A stretch of 64,000 nucleotides of DNA from Rhodopseudomonas boonkerdii (GTDB taxonomy: Bacteria > Pseudomonadota > Alphaproteobacteria > Rhizobiales > Xanthobacteraceae). Position numbers and translations under genes: made by a program. The notes under the pieces are model-generated. The model was given only the letters and a program-made list of their open reading frames with translations. It was not told the DNA's origin and searched no databases. Shown piece after piece: positions 37,247 through 45,680 of this stretch. The stretch's first letter is position 1. The number at the start of each line of letters is the position of its first letter. Location of the stretch: positions 3,038,001 through 3,102,000 of the forward strand of contig NZ_CP036537.1 in the NCBI RefSeq assembly GCF_021184025.1, in the 5' to 3' direction.

Positions 37247-38152
37247 ATGAAATTTGTGACTTTTGTCGAATCTGGCTCGACGCGGGCCGGCGTTCTGCAA
37301 GGCGACGGCACGAAGCCGAGCGATATAATTTTCGATCTGGCACATGCATCGATGCGGACATGCCTGAACGGCACCGCACCGCAGTTGCAGTCGTTTCTCG
37401 ATGCCGGCCTCGGCAAGATCGTCAGCATCATCGCCGCGCATGGTCTGGCCGAAGCCGCGCAACTCACCCTCGACAAGGTGACGCTGCTGGCGCCGCTGCC
37501 AGCGCCGCCGCGCATCTTTGGCATCGCGCATAATTATCGCGATGCCGTCGCCGAACGCGGCATCGCGCCGCCGTCAGAGCCGGTGCTGTTTATGAAGGCG
37601 CCGAGGACGGTGATTGCGACGGGACGCATGATCGTGTTGCCAGCGGGAATCGGCGGCTGCACATATGAAGCGGAGCTTGCGGCCGTGATGGGCAAGCGCG
37701 CAGTGAATGTCTCGAAGGAACAAGCACTCGAATATGTCGCAGCTTACGGCTGCTTCAACGATGTCAGCGCCAGTGAAATGATCAAGGCCGACGGCAATTT
37801 CGTCCGCGGCAAGAATATTTCGACCTTCGGTCCGTTTGGCCCGTTCCTCGCTTCAGCGGACGAGATCGGCGATCCGCATGCGCTGAGCGTCACCCTGACC
37901 GTGGACGGCGAGGTGCTGCAGCGGGGATCGACCAAGGACATGATCTTCGACGTCCCCGAGCTGGTGTCGTGGCTTTCACACCGCGGTCCTCTCGAACCCG
38001 GCGACGTCATTGCCACGGGAACCCCCGCCGGCGTTGCCGCAATGCACAGACCGCCCGCATGGCTGAAGCCGGGATCAAGCGTGATCGCAGCCGTCGAAGG
38101 TCTGGGTGAGCTTGCAAATCCCATCACGGAAGGACCGGCCTTCGATGCCTGA
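37247..38152 (+). CDS. Fumarylacetoacetate hydrolase (FAH) family protein
   Basis: FAH-fold protein of 301 aa. Metal-site glutamates are in GGCTYEAELAAVMGK, followed by the aspartate/asparagine region CFNDVSASEM, GKNISTFGPFGPFLA and the C-terminal GDVIATGTPAGVA. This family contains C-C hydrolases, decarboxylases and ketopyruvate-type hydrolases that act on 2-keto-3-deoxy or diketo acids, which suits the product expected of the preceding enolase-family enzyme. It starts 17 bp after that gene and overlaps the next by 8 bp. Confidence 0.93.
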   Translation: MKFVTFVESGSTRAGVLQGDGTKPSDIIFDLAHASMRTCLNGTAPQLQSFLDAGLGKIVSIIAAHGLAEAAQLTLDKVTLLAPLPAPPRIFGIAHNYRDAVAERGIAPPSEPVLFMKAPRTVIATGRMIVLPAGIGGCTYEAELAAVMGKRAVNVSKEQALEYVAAYGCFNDVSASEMIKADGNFVRGKNISTFGPFGPFLASADEIGDPHALSVTLTVDGEVLQRGSTKDMIFDVPELVSWLSHRGPLEPGDVIATGTPAGVAAMHRPPAWLKPGSSVIAAVEGLGELANPITEGPAFDA

Positions 38153-39107
38153 ACTGCCCACCATCCTCCTCACTAATTCAATGCATGCCGATGGCGAGGC
38201 GATCCTCAAGCCACATGCAAACTTGATCACCGCACCCGACACCAAACCGGAAACGTTGCGCGCATGGGCGAAAGAGGCTGATGGCATCATCGTGCGTGCA
38301 AAACTGCCGGACGACATCGTCGATCATGCACCGCGTCTGAAAGGCATGGTTCGCCATGGCGTCGGGCTCGATTTCATTCCGGTCGATACGGCCACGGCAC
38401 GCGGCATCGCCGTCGCCAACCTGCCCGGCAGCAACACGTCGGCGGTCGCTGAATACATCATGTCAGCCCTCCTGCATCTGCGTCGCCCCATCCATGTGAT
38501 GAACGCACTGTTGCGGGACAGGGGTTGGAGCGCTGCGCGCGCAACAACCGACAGTTTTACCGAGCTGAATGGCGCCACGCTCGGGATTCTCGGCGTTGGC
38601 ACGATCGGTCGCCGTGTCGCGCAAATCGCCAAGCACGGGTTCTGCATGAAGGTGATCGGAACGTCACGTCGCAAGGGCGCGCTGCCCGCCGATGTCGAGG
38701 AAGTCTCGCTCGACCAGCTGTTCGCACGCAGCAACGCGCTGGTGATCTGCTGTTCGCTGACGAACGAGACACGAGGGCTCGTCAATGCGGCACGCATCGC
38801 ACAGATGAAGCCCGACGCCGTGCTGATCAACGTCTCGCGCGGCGCCGTGGTGGAGAATGCGCCGCTGATCGCTGCACTCAAAACCGGCAAGCTCGGTGGT
38901 GCAGCGCTGGATGTATTCGACATCCAGCCCCTGCCCGCCGATGACGCGCTGTTCGATTGCCCGAACCTGCTGCTGACGCCGCATGCGGCGGCGCTCACCG
39001 CCAGCAGCAGCCGTGGCATGGCCGTCGGCGCCGCCGAAGAAATGCTTCGTATCCTGCGCGGCGAACAGCCGCGCAATCTCGTCAATCCCGGTCACAAGGC
39101 AGCATGA
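38145..39107 (+). CDS. D-isomer-specific 2-hydroxyacid dehydrogenase family protein
   Basis: NAD(P)-dependent dehydrogenase of 320 aa. The Rossmann motif is GILGVGTIGRRVAQ (147-160), the catalytic arginine R232 in NVSRGAVVE and the catalytic histidine H280 in LLTPHAAALT. The usual glutamate of the R-E-H triad (xxEP) is replaced: DVFDIQPLP places Q261 there. That may change activity or cofactor use. It overlaps the FAH gene by 8 bp and is followed after 7 bp by enolase-family enzyme II, so it is within the operon. It probably interconverts a 2-oxo and 2-hydroxy acid of the pathway. Confidence 0.92.
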   Translation: MPELPTILLTNSMHADGEAILKPHANLITAPDTKPETLRAWAKEADGIIVRAKLPDDIVDHAPRLKGMVRHGVGLDFIPVDTATARGIAVANLPGSNTSAVAEYIMSALLHLRRPIHVMNALLRDRGWSAARATTDSFTELNGATLGILGVGTIGRRVAQIAKHGFCMKVIGTSRRKGALPADVEEVSLDQLFARSNALVICCSLTNETRGLVNAARIAQMKPDAVLINVSRGAVVENAPLIAALKTGKLGGAALDVFDIQPLPADDALFDCPNLLLTPHAAALTASSSRGMAVGAAEEMLRILRGEQPRNLVNPGHKAA

Positions 39108-39114
39108 GGCTCCC

Positions 39115-40254
39115 ATGAAGATTACTGCGATCAAAGCCGTTCCAATCTCCTACCGCGTGCCGCAGGGCCAGAATGTGCGTCTCGGCATCGGCCGCGCTGT
39201 CAAGCGCGACGCCGTGCTGGTGAAGGTCACGACCGACGAAGGCCTCACCGGATGGGGTGAAGCCCATCACGGCCGCTGCCCCGGCGCCATCGCCAAGCTG
39301 ATCGACACAACGATTGCTGAATTGGTCACCGGCATGGACGCCATGAACGTCATCGGCGTCTGGCACCGCGTCTATCAGATGCAGCTGTCGAGCCACGGCA
39401 TGGGCTATGCCGCCGCCATGGCACTGAGTGGCCTCGACCTCGCTTTGTGGGATATCCGCGCCAAGGCGGCAGGCTGGCCGCTCTACAAACTGCTGGGCGG
39501 TGCGTCGAAGCCGATCAAGGCCTATGCCGGCGGCATCTCGCTTGGCTGGCAGGCGCCGGAGTCGCTCGCAGAAGAAGCACAGGGTTATGTGGCTCAGGGC
39601 TATCGCGCGGTGAAACTGCGCGTCGGCGATAATCCGCGTGACGACGTGGCGCGCGCCACTGCGGTGCGTAAGGCTGTCGGCGACAGCATCGAGATCCTGG
39701 TCGATGCCAATACCGGCTATACGCTCGACGATGTCCGCCGGGTGATGCCGGCTTATGACGACCTGCAGATCGGCTGGCTCGAAGAGCCCTTCCCGGCTCT
39801 CGATTATCGCTCATATCAGGCCGCTGCCGCGATGGGCTCGACGCCACTTGCGGCTGGCGAGAACCATTTCACCCGCTACGAATTCAACCGCCTCATCGAG
39901 GATCGCGCCGTCAGTTTCGTGCAGCCCGACCTGTCGAAGACCGGTGGCGTCACCGAGTCAATGCGCATCGCCGGCATGACCCAGGCCTGGAAGCTGTCGT
40001 TCAATCCGCACACTTCGGCGACGGGCATCAACATGGCTGCGACCATCAATGTGCTCACTGCTGTCGAGGACCCCGGTTACTTCGAGGGGGACGTCGCCAA
40101 GCACAATCCGTTCCGCGATGAAGTTGGAGGTATTCCCTACAAGCTAGATGCCAATGGCTGCGTCGCGCCGTCGGAAATTCCCGGCCTCGGCGTCGAGATC
40201 GACGAAGCCTTCATCAACGCCCACCCGCTGATCGAAGGACCATGCTATGTCTGA
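39115..40254 (+). CDS. Enolase-superfamily enzyme, mandelate racemase subgroup (II)
   Basis: A second enolase-superfamily enzyme of exactly 379 aa. Residues: K167 with R169 (KLRVG, KxR rather than KxK), D197 (VDANTG), E223 (WLEEP), E249 (AGEN) and H299 (NPHTSATG). The KxR/His pattern differs from enzyme I, so the two probably act on different epimers or different steps, e.g. racemisation and dehydration. The ATG at 39115 has GAGG just upstream. It overlaps the next gene by 8 bp. Confidence 0.92.
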   Translation: MKITAIKAVPISYRVPQGQNVRLGIGRAVKRDAVLVKVTTDEGLTGWGEAHHGRCPGAIAKLIDTTIAELVTGMDAMNVIGVWHRVYQMQLSSHGMGYAAAMALSGLDLALWDIRAKAAGWPLYKLLGGASKPIKAYAGGISLGWQAPESLAEEAQGYVAQGYRAVKLRVGDNPRDDVARATAVRKAVGDSIEILVDANTGYTLDDVRRVMPAYDDLQIGWLEEPFPALDYRSYQAAAAMGSTPLAAGENHFTRYEFNRLIEDRAVSFVQPDLSKTGGVTESMRIAGMTQAWKLSFNPHTSATGINMAATINVLTAVEDPGYFEGDVAKHNPFRDEVGGIPYKLDANGCVAPSEIPGLGVEIDEAFINAHPLIEGPCYV

Positions 40255-41275
40255 CACGCGTCAGGTGGAAGTCGTACTGCGCGCCCAGCGTTTCGTTCAC
40301 TTCGCCTGTCGCGCGCTCGTCCTCCTGCTGGTCGGGACCGCCTGCGCACACGCGCAGGCCACCCCGCCGGCGAACGAAGTCTATCCCAGCAAGACGATCA
40401 AATATATCGTCCCCTATCCGCCCGGCGGCTTCAACGACACGCTCGGGCGAATTTTCTCGCAGAAACTTCAGGAGTCTCTGGGCGTCCCTGTGGTGGTCGA
40501 AAACCGGCCCGGCGGCGGGACCCTGATCGGCACCGAGGCCGTCGCCAAGGCAGCGCCCGACGGCTACACTTTGCTCGGCGTTGCCTTTCCGTTCGGCGCC
40601 AATCCCAGCATCTACAAGAACCTGCCCTATGACACGGTGAAGGATTTCACGCCGATCATCTTCGCCGGACAGACACCAAATCTCTTGGTGGTGAAGCCGT
40701 CGCTGCCCATCAATTCCGTCAAGGAGCTGATCGACTATACACGCCAGAACCCGGGCAAGGTGACCTACGGTTCAACGGGGATCGGCTCATCCAATCACCT
40801 GTCCATGGAGCTGTTCAAAAGTATGGCGGGTGTCGACATCGTCCACGTGCCCTACAAAGGCAGCGCGCCGATGGTGAACGACATGCTCGGCGGCCATATC
40901 GACGTCGCTTTCGACAATACTCCGAATGTGCTGCCACAGGTGAATGGCGGCAAGCTGCGCGCTCTCGGCGTCAGCAGCAGGGAACGCACCGCACTTGCGC
41001 CGGAGATCTCACCTGTCTCAGATGCCGGCGTCCCCGGTTATGAGGTCAATGTCTGGTTCGGCGTCGTCGGCCCGGCGGGAATGCCTGAGGACATCGTCCG
41101 GAAACTCAATACAAAAATGAATGCAATCCTCGAGCAGGAGGATGTCCGACGCCGCTTCCTCGATCAGGGTGTCGAGCCCGTTGGCGGAAGGCCCGCCGCC
41201 TTCTCGCAGCAGATCAAGACCGAGATCGACAAATGGGCGAAGGTCGTCAAGGACGCCGGAATCAAACCGGAATAG
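40247..41275 (+). CDS. Tripartite tricarboxylate transporter receptor (TctC/Bug family), copy D
   Basis: Receptor of 342 aa, the fourth TctC-type gene of the window and the second in this operon. A long N-terminus (MSDTRQVEVVLRAQRFVHF) precedes the hydrophobic signal segment ending TACAHAQ. Bug motifs: IKYIVPYPPGGFNDTLGRIF, ENRPGGGTLIGTEAVAKAAP, YGSTGIGSSNHLSMELF and HVPYKGSAPMVNDMLGGHI. It overlaps the preceding gene by 8 bp, so it is translated as part of the operon. Confidence 0.92.
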   Translation: MSDTRQVEVVLRAQRFVHFACRALVLLLVGTACAHAQATPPANEVYPSKTIKYIVPYPPGGFNDTLGRIFSQKLQESLGVPVVVENRPGGGTLIGTEAVAKAAPDGYTLLGVAFPFGANPSIYKNLPYDTVKDFTPIIFAGQTPNLLVVKPSLPINSVKELIDYTRQNPGKVTYGSTGIGSSNHLSMELFKSMAGVDIVHVPYKGSAPMVNDMLGGHIDVAFDNTPNVLPQVNGGKLRALGVSSRERTALAPEISPVSDAGVPGYEVNVWFGVVGPAGMPEDIVRKLNTKMNAILEQEDVRRRFLDQGVEPVGGRPAAFSQQIKTEIDKWAKVVKDAGIKPE

Positions 41276-41353
41276 ACCGTTAGATGATGTCATCCTTCAA
41301 CAGCGAATGGCTGCTCTTCCGCTGGCGTCGCACAGCTTGACCTGAAGGCGCTG

Positions 41354-41385
41354 GCGCGGCGACCCGCGCCGGGGCATTGTGCCCC
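41354..41385 (+). other. Two adjacent hairpins between TctC copy D and the LctP-type permease
   Basis: GGCGCGG/CCGCGCC (7 bp, 3-nt loop, 41354-41370) is followed at once by GGGGCA/TGCCCC (6 bp, 3-nt loop, 41371-41385). No T run follows, so it is not a classical terminator. In the 198-bp gap it may act as a processing or attenuation site separating the permease from the enzymes. Confidence 0.4.
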
Positions 41386-41473
41386 AGCAGGGATGGCGTT
41401 GCGATGCCATGGGCGCGTTGTGCCTTGTTCGTATGTCTTCAGTCCTCCTGAGCAAAGTTAGGGAGGCTGACAA

Positions 41474-42937
41474 TTGCTGTACCTCGCCTGGTCATTGCCA
41501 GCGCTCGCGGTCATTGGCGCAATCGCCAGCGGATGGGCTGGAACGCTTCCCGCATCGTTGATCGGTCTCGCCACAGCATTTGCCGTGGCAATGACGACCG
41601 CGCCGCATCTATTCTCTCTCGTTGACGCCGCCACTGCCTTGTTGCGTGGCGCATGGATCGGCTGGATCGTCGTCCCCTATATTCTCGGTGGCCTGCTGTT
41701 CTGGCAGATGGCGATCAGGACCGGCAACGCAACGATGCCTGTCGAGGAGACGTTGCGGGATGACCGCGCACGACGACGCCTGTTGTTTACAGCCTGCTAT
41801 CTCATCGGCCCGTTCGCGGAATCCGCCACGGGCTTCGGTATAGGCATCATGGGCACGATGGTGCTGATCCGCCGGCTCGGTCTCAAACCCATTGAATTAC
41901 TTGCCTTCTCGCTGATCAGCCAGACCATGATCGTTTGGGGCGCCATGGGCAGCGGTGCGGTGGTCGGCGCCGCTTTCGCACGCATGGATCCGACCGCGCT
42001 CGCGCTGCGCACCAGCGGGATCTACATGATCTTCAATGTGCTCTGGCTGCCGATCTATTGGCGGATGGCCGATCGCGCCGGGATCGGTGCCGACTGGCGC
42101 GAACGTATCAGCGAAATGCTATGGCTCGTCGGCAGCCTGGGACTGGCCATCGTTGCAACCGCCTATCTCGGGCCGGAACCTGCGATGCTGGCGGCTTTCG
42201 GTCCGGCGATCGTGCTGCGCTACCTGATCGATGAACAGCCAGATCGCACCAAGCTCATCGTTGCAACACGGCGCATGCTGCCTTTCACGCTTCTCATCGG
42301 TTGGCTGGCAGCGACGCGGCTGTTGCCGCCGCTCAGTCAGAGCCTCCGAACCACATGGAGCATCGAGCCATTTGCCGGCGCCCCGATATGGGCACCGCTA
42401 TTCCATGCCGGGACGTGGCTCCTCGTCGCGGCCATCCTGACTGGTGTTTTGCGCGGCCATCGGCGTGCCCTTTCAAGCGAGATCGGCGCGGCCTGGAAGA
42501 CCGGTCGTCTCGCGGTCCTAACCATTGTCATCTTCTCGATGATGGCCGAGCTGCTGTCGAGCTCGGGGATCGCTGACGGGCTGGCGCGCGGTATGTTCAG
42601 CACATTTGGCGTCTGGTCGGTGACGGTGACGCCGATGATCTCAGCGATCTTCGGCGCACTTGCCAATAGCGGCAATGCCGCCAATGGACTATTCATGCCT
42701 TCCCAACTCAGCCTGGCGACCGAGGCAGGACTCGACATCGCCGCCGTCGTTGCGCTCCAGCATGCCGCAGCGCTGTCCCTCAACATGGTCTCGCCGGTGC
42801 GGATGTCGATCGTCTGCAATCTCGCCGGCACGCCCGGCCACGAGCGCGACGCCTATCGCGCGATGCTGCCCTTCATTGTGGTGATCATCGCGGTGCTGTT
42901 GTCGCTCTCGATCCTGATCGCGACCAGGATCATCTGA
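41474..42937 (+). CDS. L-lactate permease (LctP) family transporter
   Basis: Inner-membrane protein of 487 aa with about 12-14 hydrophobic segments. Family signatures are PFAESATGFGIGIMG near the first third and, late on, GALANSGNAANGLFMPSQL with the ALSLNMVSPVRM stretch. LctP-type carriers move lactate, glycolate and other 2-hydroxyacids with protons. The start is TTG at 41474 with GGGAGG 8 bp upstream. As the last gene of the operon it supplies a second uptake route for a hydroxy-acid next to two TctC receptors. Confidence 0.88.
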   Translation: MLYLAWSLPALAVIGAIASGWAGTLPASLIGLATAFAVAMTTAPHLFSLVDAATALLRGAWIGWIVVPYILGGLLFWQMAIRTGNATMPVEETLRDDRARRRLLFTACYLIGPFAESATGFGIGIMGTMVLIRRLGLKPIELLAFSLISQTMIVWGAMGSGAVVGAAFARMDPTALALRTSGIYMIFNVLWLPIYWRMADRAGIGADWRERISEMLWLVGSLGLAIVATAYLGPEPAMLAAFGPAIVLRYLIDEQPDRTKLIVATRRMLPFTLLIGWLAATRLLPPLSQSLRTTWSIEPFAGAPIWAPLFHAGTWLLVAAILTGVLRGHRRALSSEIGAAWKTGRLAVLTIVIFSMMAELLSSSGIADGLARGMFSTFGVWSVTVTPMISAIFGALANSGNAANGLFMPSQLSLATEAGLDIAAVVALQHAAALSLNMVSPVRMSIVCNLAGTPGHERDAYRAMLPFIVVIIAVLLSLSILIATRII

Positions 42938-43048
42938 TCAGTGGAAGTGGGTCGCGCCATTGATGTCGAAAATCGCGTACGATCTCTTCCGCCTTGGCGA
43001 TGCGCTGGAGCGGATAGAGCGACACGCAAGCGGTAGCAGGCCGGCCCG

Positions 43049-43447
43049 TCAGCTGCCGCCGATCAGTCGCCACGACAGACGCCCGTCTCCATACGCCTCG
43101 ATCAAGCGATTCACGGGATGCTGATCGGCTGCAACGCTTGCCTGAATGGCTCTGCGATGGGCCGCAGGACTTTTGCCCTCACGACTGCAGTTACAGAATT
43201 TGCACGCCATTGCCTTGGTCGCGCTGTCGATCGTGGCAACGTGCTGATTCAGATGCTTGCCAGCACCTGAAACGCCGACTTCGATACGAAGGCGGCGGCG
43301 CGCAGAATCCTTGGTCTCGCGATCAAGAACGAATGTGGGGCCATCGCAATAGAAGCAGGCCCCGCCCTGCTCGCGCCATAGCCCGTAGAGCTTGTCGTTA
43401 CGATCCATAATCTGCTCGTTGATGCCGCGCGGTATCCGGTATTGCAC
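43049..43447 (-). CDS. HNH-endonuclease-like protein (hypothetical)
   Basis: Protein of 132 aa with a zinc/HNH-like layout: CFYC (31-34), NQHVATID with H69 and D74, and ACKFCNCSREGK with C82 and C85, plus a later His. This is the arrangement CxxC ... HxxxxD ... CxxCN of HNH nucleases, although the HNH core His-Asn pair is not exact. The GTG at 43447 is the longest start; ATG 43408 is the alternative. No restriction-modification or phage gene is adjacent. Function unknown. Confidence 0.6.
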   Translation of the reverse strand: MQYRIPRGINEQIMDRNDKLYGLWREQGGACFYCDGPTFVLDRETKDSARRRLRIEVGVSGAGKHLNQHVATIDSATKAMACKFCNCSREGKSPAAHRRAIQASVAADQHPVNRLIEAYGDGRLSWRLIGGS

Positions 43448-43716
43448 TCCAGTTCATTCTCATCTTTATTCAGCAACTTCAATACGTTGGATCGTCAAAC
43501 TGCCGAAATAAGCCAAGCTCCCCATCTTGCGGCTGATGGAGTTGAACTTGTTGCATCTCCAAGCAAATCAGGCCGTGCGGTTGCGGCACCAAACAGAAGT
43601 GTCTGCAAATACGTTCCGGCCGCATCGGCCTGATGCGCGAGCTCCGCCAAAGCGCTTGTGTGCACGAATTCGCGACAGCCGCGATCAATTTTTAATCATT
43701 CCAATCAACCTCGCCT

Positions 43717-44217
43717 TCAAATCGGTGCCTCGGAATCACGCGTCCGCTCGGCATGATCAGCCACGATGCGCTGCATCATCGCGAGAAAGAGGTCCTGTTC
43801 CGTTCGGCTGAGCGGAGTCAGCGTCTCGCGATGGGCGTCACGTGCCGCCCCCTCGATCTTGTTCAGCAACGACGCGCCCGCCGACGTCAACTTGCAAACG
43901 CGCGCACGCCGGTCATCATCGCTTATCGGCCGCTCGACCAGTTTGCGGGCTTCCAGGCGCTTCAGCGCGCCCGTGGTCGTGGTCCGATCCAAAGCAATAT
44001 CAGCGGCTAAACTGGTCTGATCGGCAGTTCCTCGCGCCGCGAGCGCCGACAGCAAACTGTATTGCAGCGGCGTCATTTCGAAGTCGGCGCAGGCTTCCTG
44101 AAAGAGAGCCACGTGGATCTGATGCAGCCGCCGGATCAGATAGCCCGGCCGCTGTTCGAGTGGCCAGGGTTTGTGCGCCGCACCGCCGCGCGTCGTTTTC
44201 TTTGCAGACAACCGCAT
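43717..44217 (-). CDS. MarR family transcriptional regulator (divergent from Mo-hydroxylase operon)
   Basis: Regulator of 166 aa. The winged helix part is EMTPLQYSLLSALAARGTAD, SLAADIALDRTTTTGALKRL, EARKLVERPISDDDRRARVC. The ATG at 44217 is used; longer in-frame starts up to 44286 (TTG or GTG) exist and would run into the palindrome. It is divergent from the amidohydrolase-Mo hydroxylase-ABC operon, and a perfect 24-bp palindrome lies between. MarR proteins near aromatic-acid genes in related bacteria are usually repressors released by an aromatic ligand or its CoA thioester (family knowledge). Confidence 0.9.
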   Translation of the reverse strand: MRLSAKKTTRGGAAHKPWPLEQRPGYLIRRLHQIHVALFQEACADFEMTPLQYSLLSALAARGTADQTSLAADIALDRTTTTGALKRLEARKLVERPISDDDRRARVCKLTSAGASLLNKIEGAARDAHRETLTPLSRTEQDLFLAMMQRIVADHAERTRDSEAPI

Positions 44218-44284
44218 CTCCCGCGACCGGCCAGCGCCGGCAAAATTACGTTCAGTCAATAATGGCACGCCCCTTGCTTTAGTC

Positions 44285-44308
44285 AAATACGAAGCATGCT
44301 TCGTATTT
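44285..44308. promoter_or_regulatory. Perfect 24-bp palindrome, probable MarR operator
   Basis: Two exact 12-bp arms (AAATACGAAGCA and its complement) meet without a spacer. The site lies in the 146-bp divergent region, 56 bp before the amidohydrolase ATG, so a bound dimer would block the catabolic promoter and probably the regulator's own. MarR operators are generally palindromes of 16-24 bp. Confidence 0.75.
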
Positions 44309-44363
44309 TCCGGTGTGTGAGAAAGCCCGGGAGAAACAAGTGCAAGAATTCTGGAGACCGATC

Positions 44364-45641
44364 ATGTCCGTTACTGCCTCTTACGACATCCTGCTGCGCG
44401 GTGGCCGGGTCATCGATCCGGCCGCCGGGATCGACGGCATGAAGGATGTCGCCATTCGGGGCGGCAAGATCGCCGCAGTGCAGTCCGACATTCTGCCCAC
44501 CAGCGCACGAGAGGTCATCGATGTCACCGGCAAGCTGGTGCTGCCAGGCCTGATCGATACCCATGGTCACGTCTTTCAATATGTCTCTGGCCGCTTCGGC
44601 ATGAATCCCGACATGGTCGGTGTGCAGTCGGGTGTTACAACGCTGATCGATCAGGGCGGTCCGTCCTGCATGACGCTGCCGGGCTTCCGACACTTCATCG
44701 CTGAACCCGCAAAATCCAGGGTTTACGCATTTCTCTCGGCCTATCTCGTTGGCGGGCTTGAAGGTCACTTCTATCCCAATCTCTATAGCCCCGATTGCGT
44801 CGATATCGATGCGACGGTGAAATCCGCCGTCGCCAATCGCGACCTCGTGCGCGGAATCAAGGCCCATGCCGAGATCGGCGGCTTCGCGCGCTGGGGCATC
44901 CGCGTGATCGAGATGGCGGCGGAAATCGGCAAGCGCGCCGAACTGCCGGTCTATGTGCATTTCGGCCAGTTGTGGGGCCTGCCGGAAAGCGGCACCAATG
45001 GTGAGGACGTCGATACGATCCTCGAGCGCGTGATCCCATTGCTCAAGGAAGGCGATGTGCTCGCGCACCCCTTCACACGACATCCCGGCGGCTTCGTCAA
45101 CCGCGAGGGCGAGGTGCATCCGGTAATTCAGGCCGCCATCGATCGCGGCCTGAAGATCGATGTTGGCCACGGCAGTCATTTCTCCTATCGCCTCGCCAAG
45201 AAGGCGATCGCTGCCGGCATCGTGCCAAACACGCTCGGCGCCGACATCCACGGTTACAACACCGAAGTGCCCGCCCCCGCCGGGACGCCGGACGAGCACG
45301 AGGATGACGAGAACCATCCGTTCAAGGGGCAGGCCAAGTTCAGCCTCGTGCAGGCGATGAGCTCGATGATGGCGCTCGGCCTTACACTCGAACAGGTGGT
45401 TCCGATGGTGACCGCCAATCCAGCCAAGATGGTCGGCCTATCTGACAAGATCGGTTCACTGAAAGTTGGCATGGATGCCGACGTTTCGGTGATCTCGCAG
45501 ATCCCCGGCAAGTTCATCCTGCGCGACAATGAAGACACCAAGACTGTCTCTGACGGCCTGCTGCAGCCAGCTTTCTGCATGCGCAGCGGCGTTCGCTACG
45601 ACGCCACCGCCCCGATCCTGCCTCAGGCCGTCGCGGCCTGA
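44364..45641 (+). CDS. Amidohydrolase/deacetylase-family metallohydrolase
   Basis: Amidohydrolase-superfamily enzyme of 425 aa. Metal ligands: HxH (H67, H69 in GLIDTHGHVFQ), a lysine in GIKAHAEIGG that may be carboxylated, further histidines in YVHFGQLWG and HPFTRHPGG, the conserved H of VGHGSHFSY and Asp in LGADIHGYN. The closest family I can name is the predicted amidohydrolases of COG3964, where Atu3266-like enzymes hydrolyse N- or O-acetyl compounds. The ATG at 44364 has GGAGA at good spacing. It is the first gene of the operon. It probably opens an amide, imide or ester bond of the imported compound. Confidence 0.9.
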   Translation: MSVTASYDILLRGGRVIDPAAGIDGMKDVAIRGGKIAAVQSDILPTSAREVIDVTGKLVLPGLIDTHGHVFQYVSGRFGMNPDMVGVQSGVTTLIDQGGPSCMTLPGFRHFIAEPAKSRVYAFLSAYLVGGLEGHFYPNLYSPDCVDIDATVKSAVANRDLVRGIKAHAEIGGFARWGIRVIEMAAEIGKRAELPVYVHFGQLWGLPESGTNGEDVDTILERVIPLLKEGDVLAHPFTRHPGGFVNREGEVHPVIQAAIDRGLKIDVGHGSHFSYRLAKKAIAAGIVPNTLGADIHGYNTEVPAPAGTPDEHEDDENHPFKGQAKFSLVQAMSSMMALGLTLEQVVPMVTANPAKMVGLSDKIGSLKVGMDADVSVISQIPGKFILRDNEDTKTVSDGLLQPAFCMRSGVRYDATAPILPQAVAA

Positions 45642-45680
45642 GCTTTGCACATCGAACCGCAAGAGATCCGGAGTTTGTCG

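Noticed and set aside
42963..43124. 53-codon plus-strand frame (MSKIAYDLFRLGDALERI...)
   Set aside because: Overlaps the 3' end of the HNH-like gene, has no good ribosome-binding site and a low-complexity Arg/Pro end. The minus strand there also reads as possible gene debris (SLYPLQRIAKAEEIV), but no family could be named.
44218..44286. Longer MarR N-terminus starting at 44286
   Set aside because: It would start inside the 24-bp palindrome and add residues outside the usual MarR fold; the ATG at 44217 is simpler.
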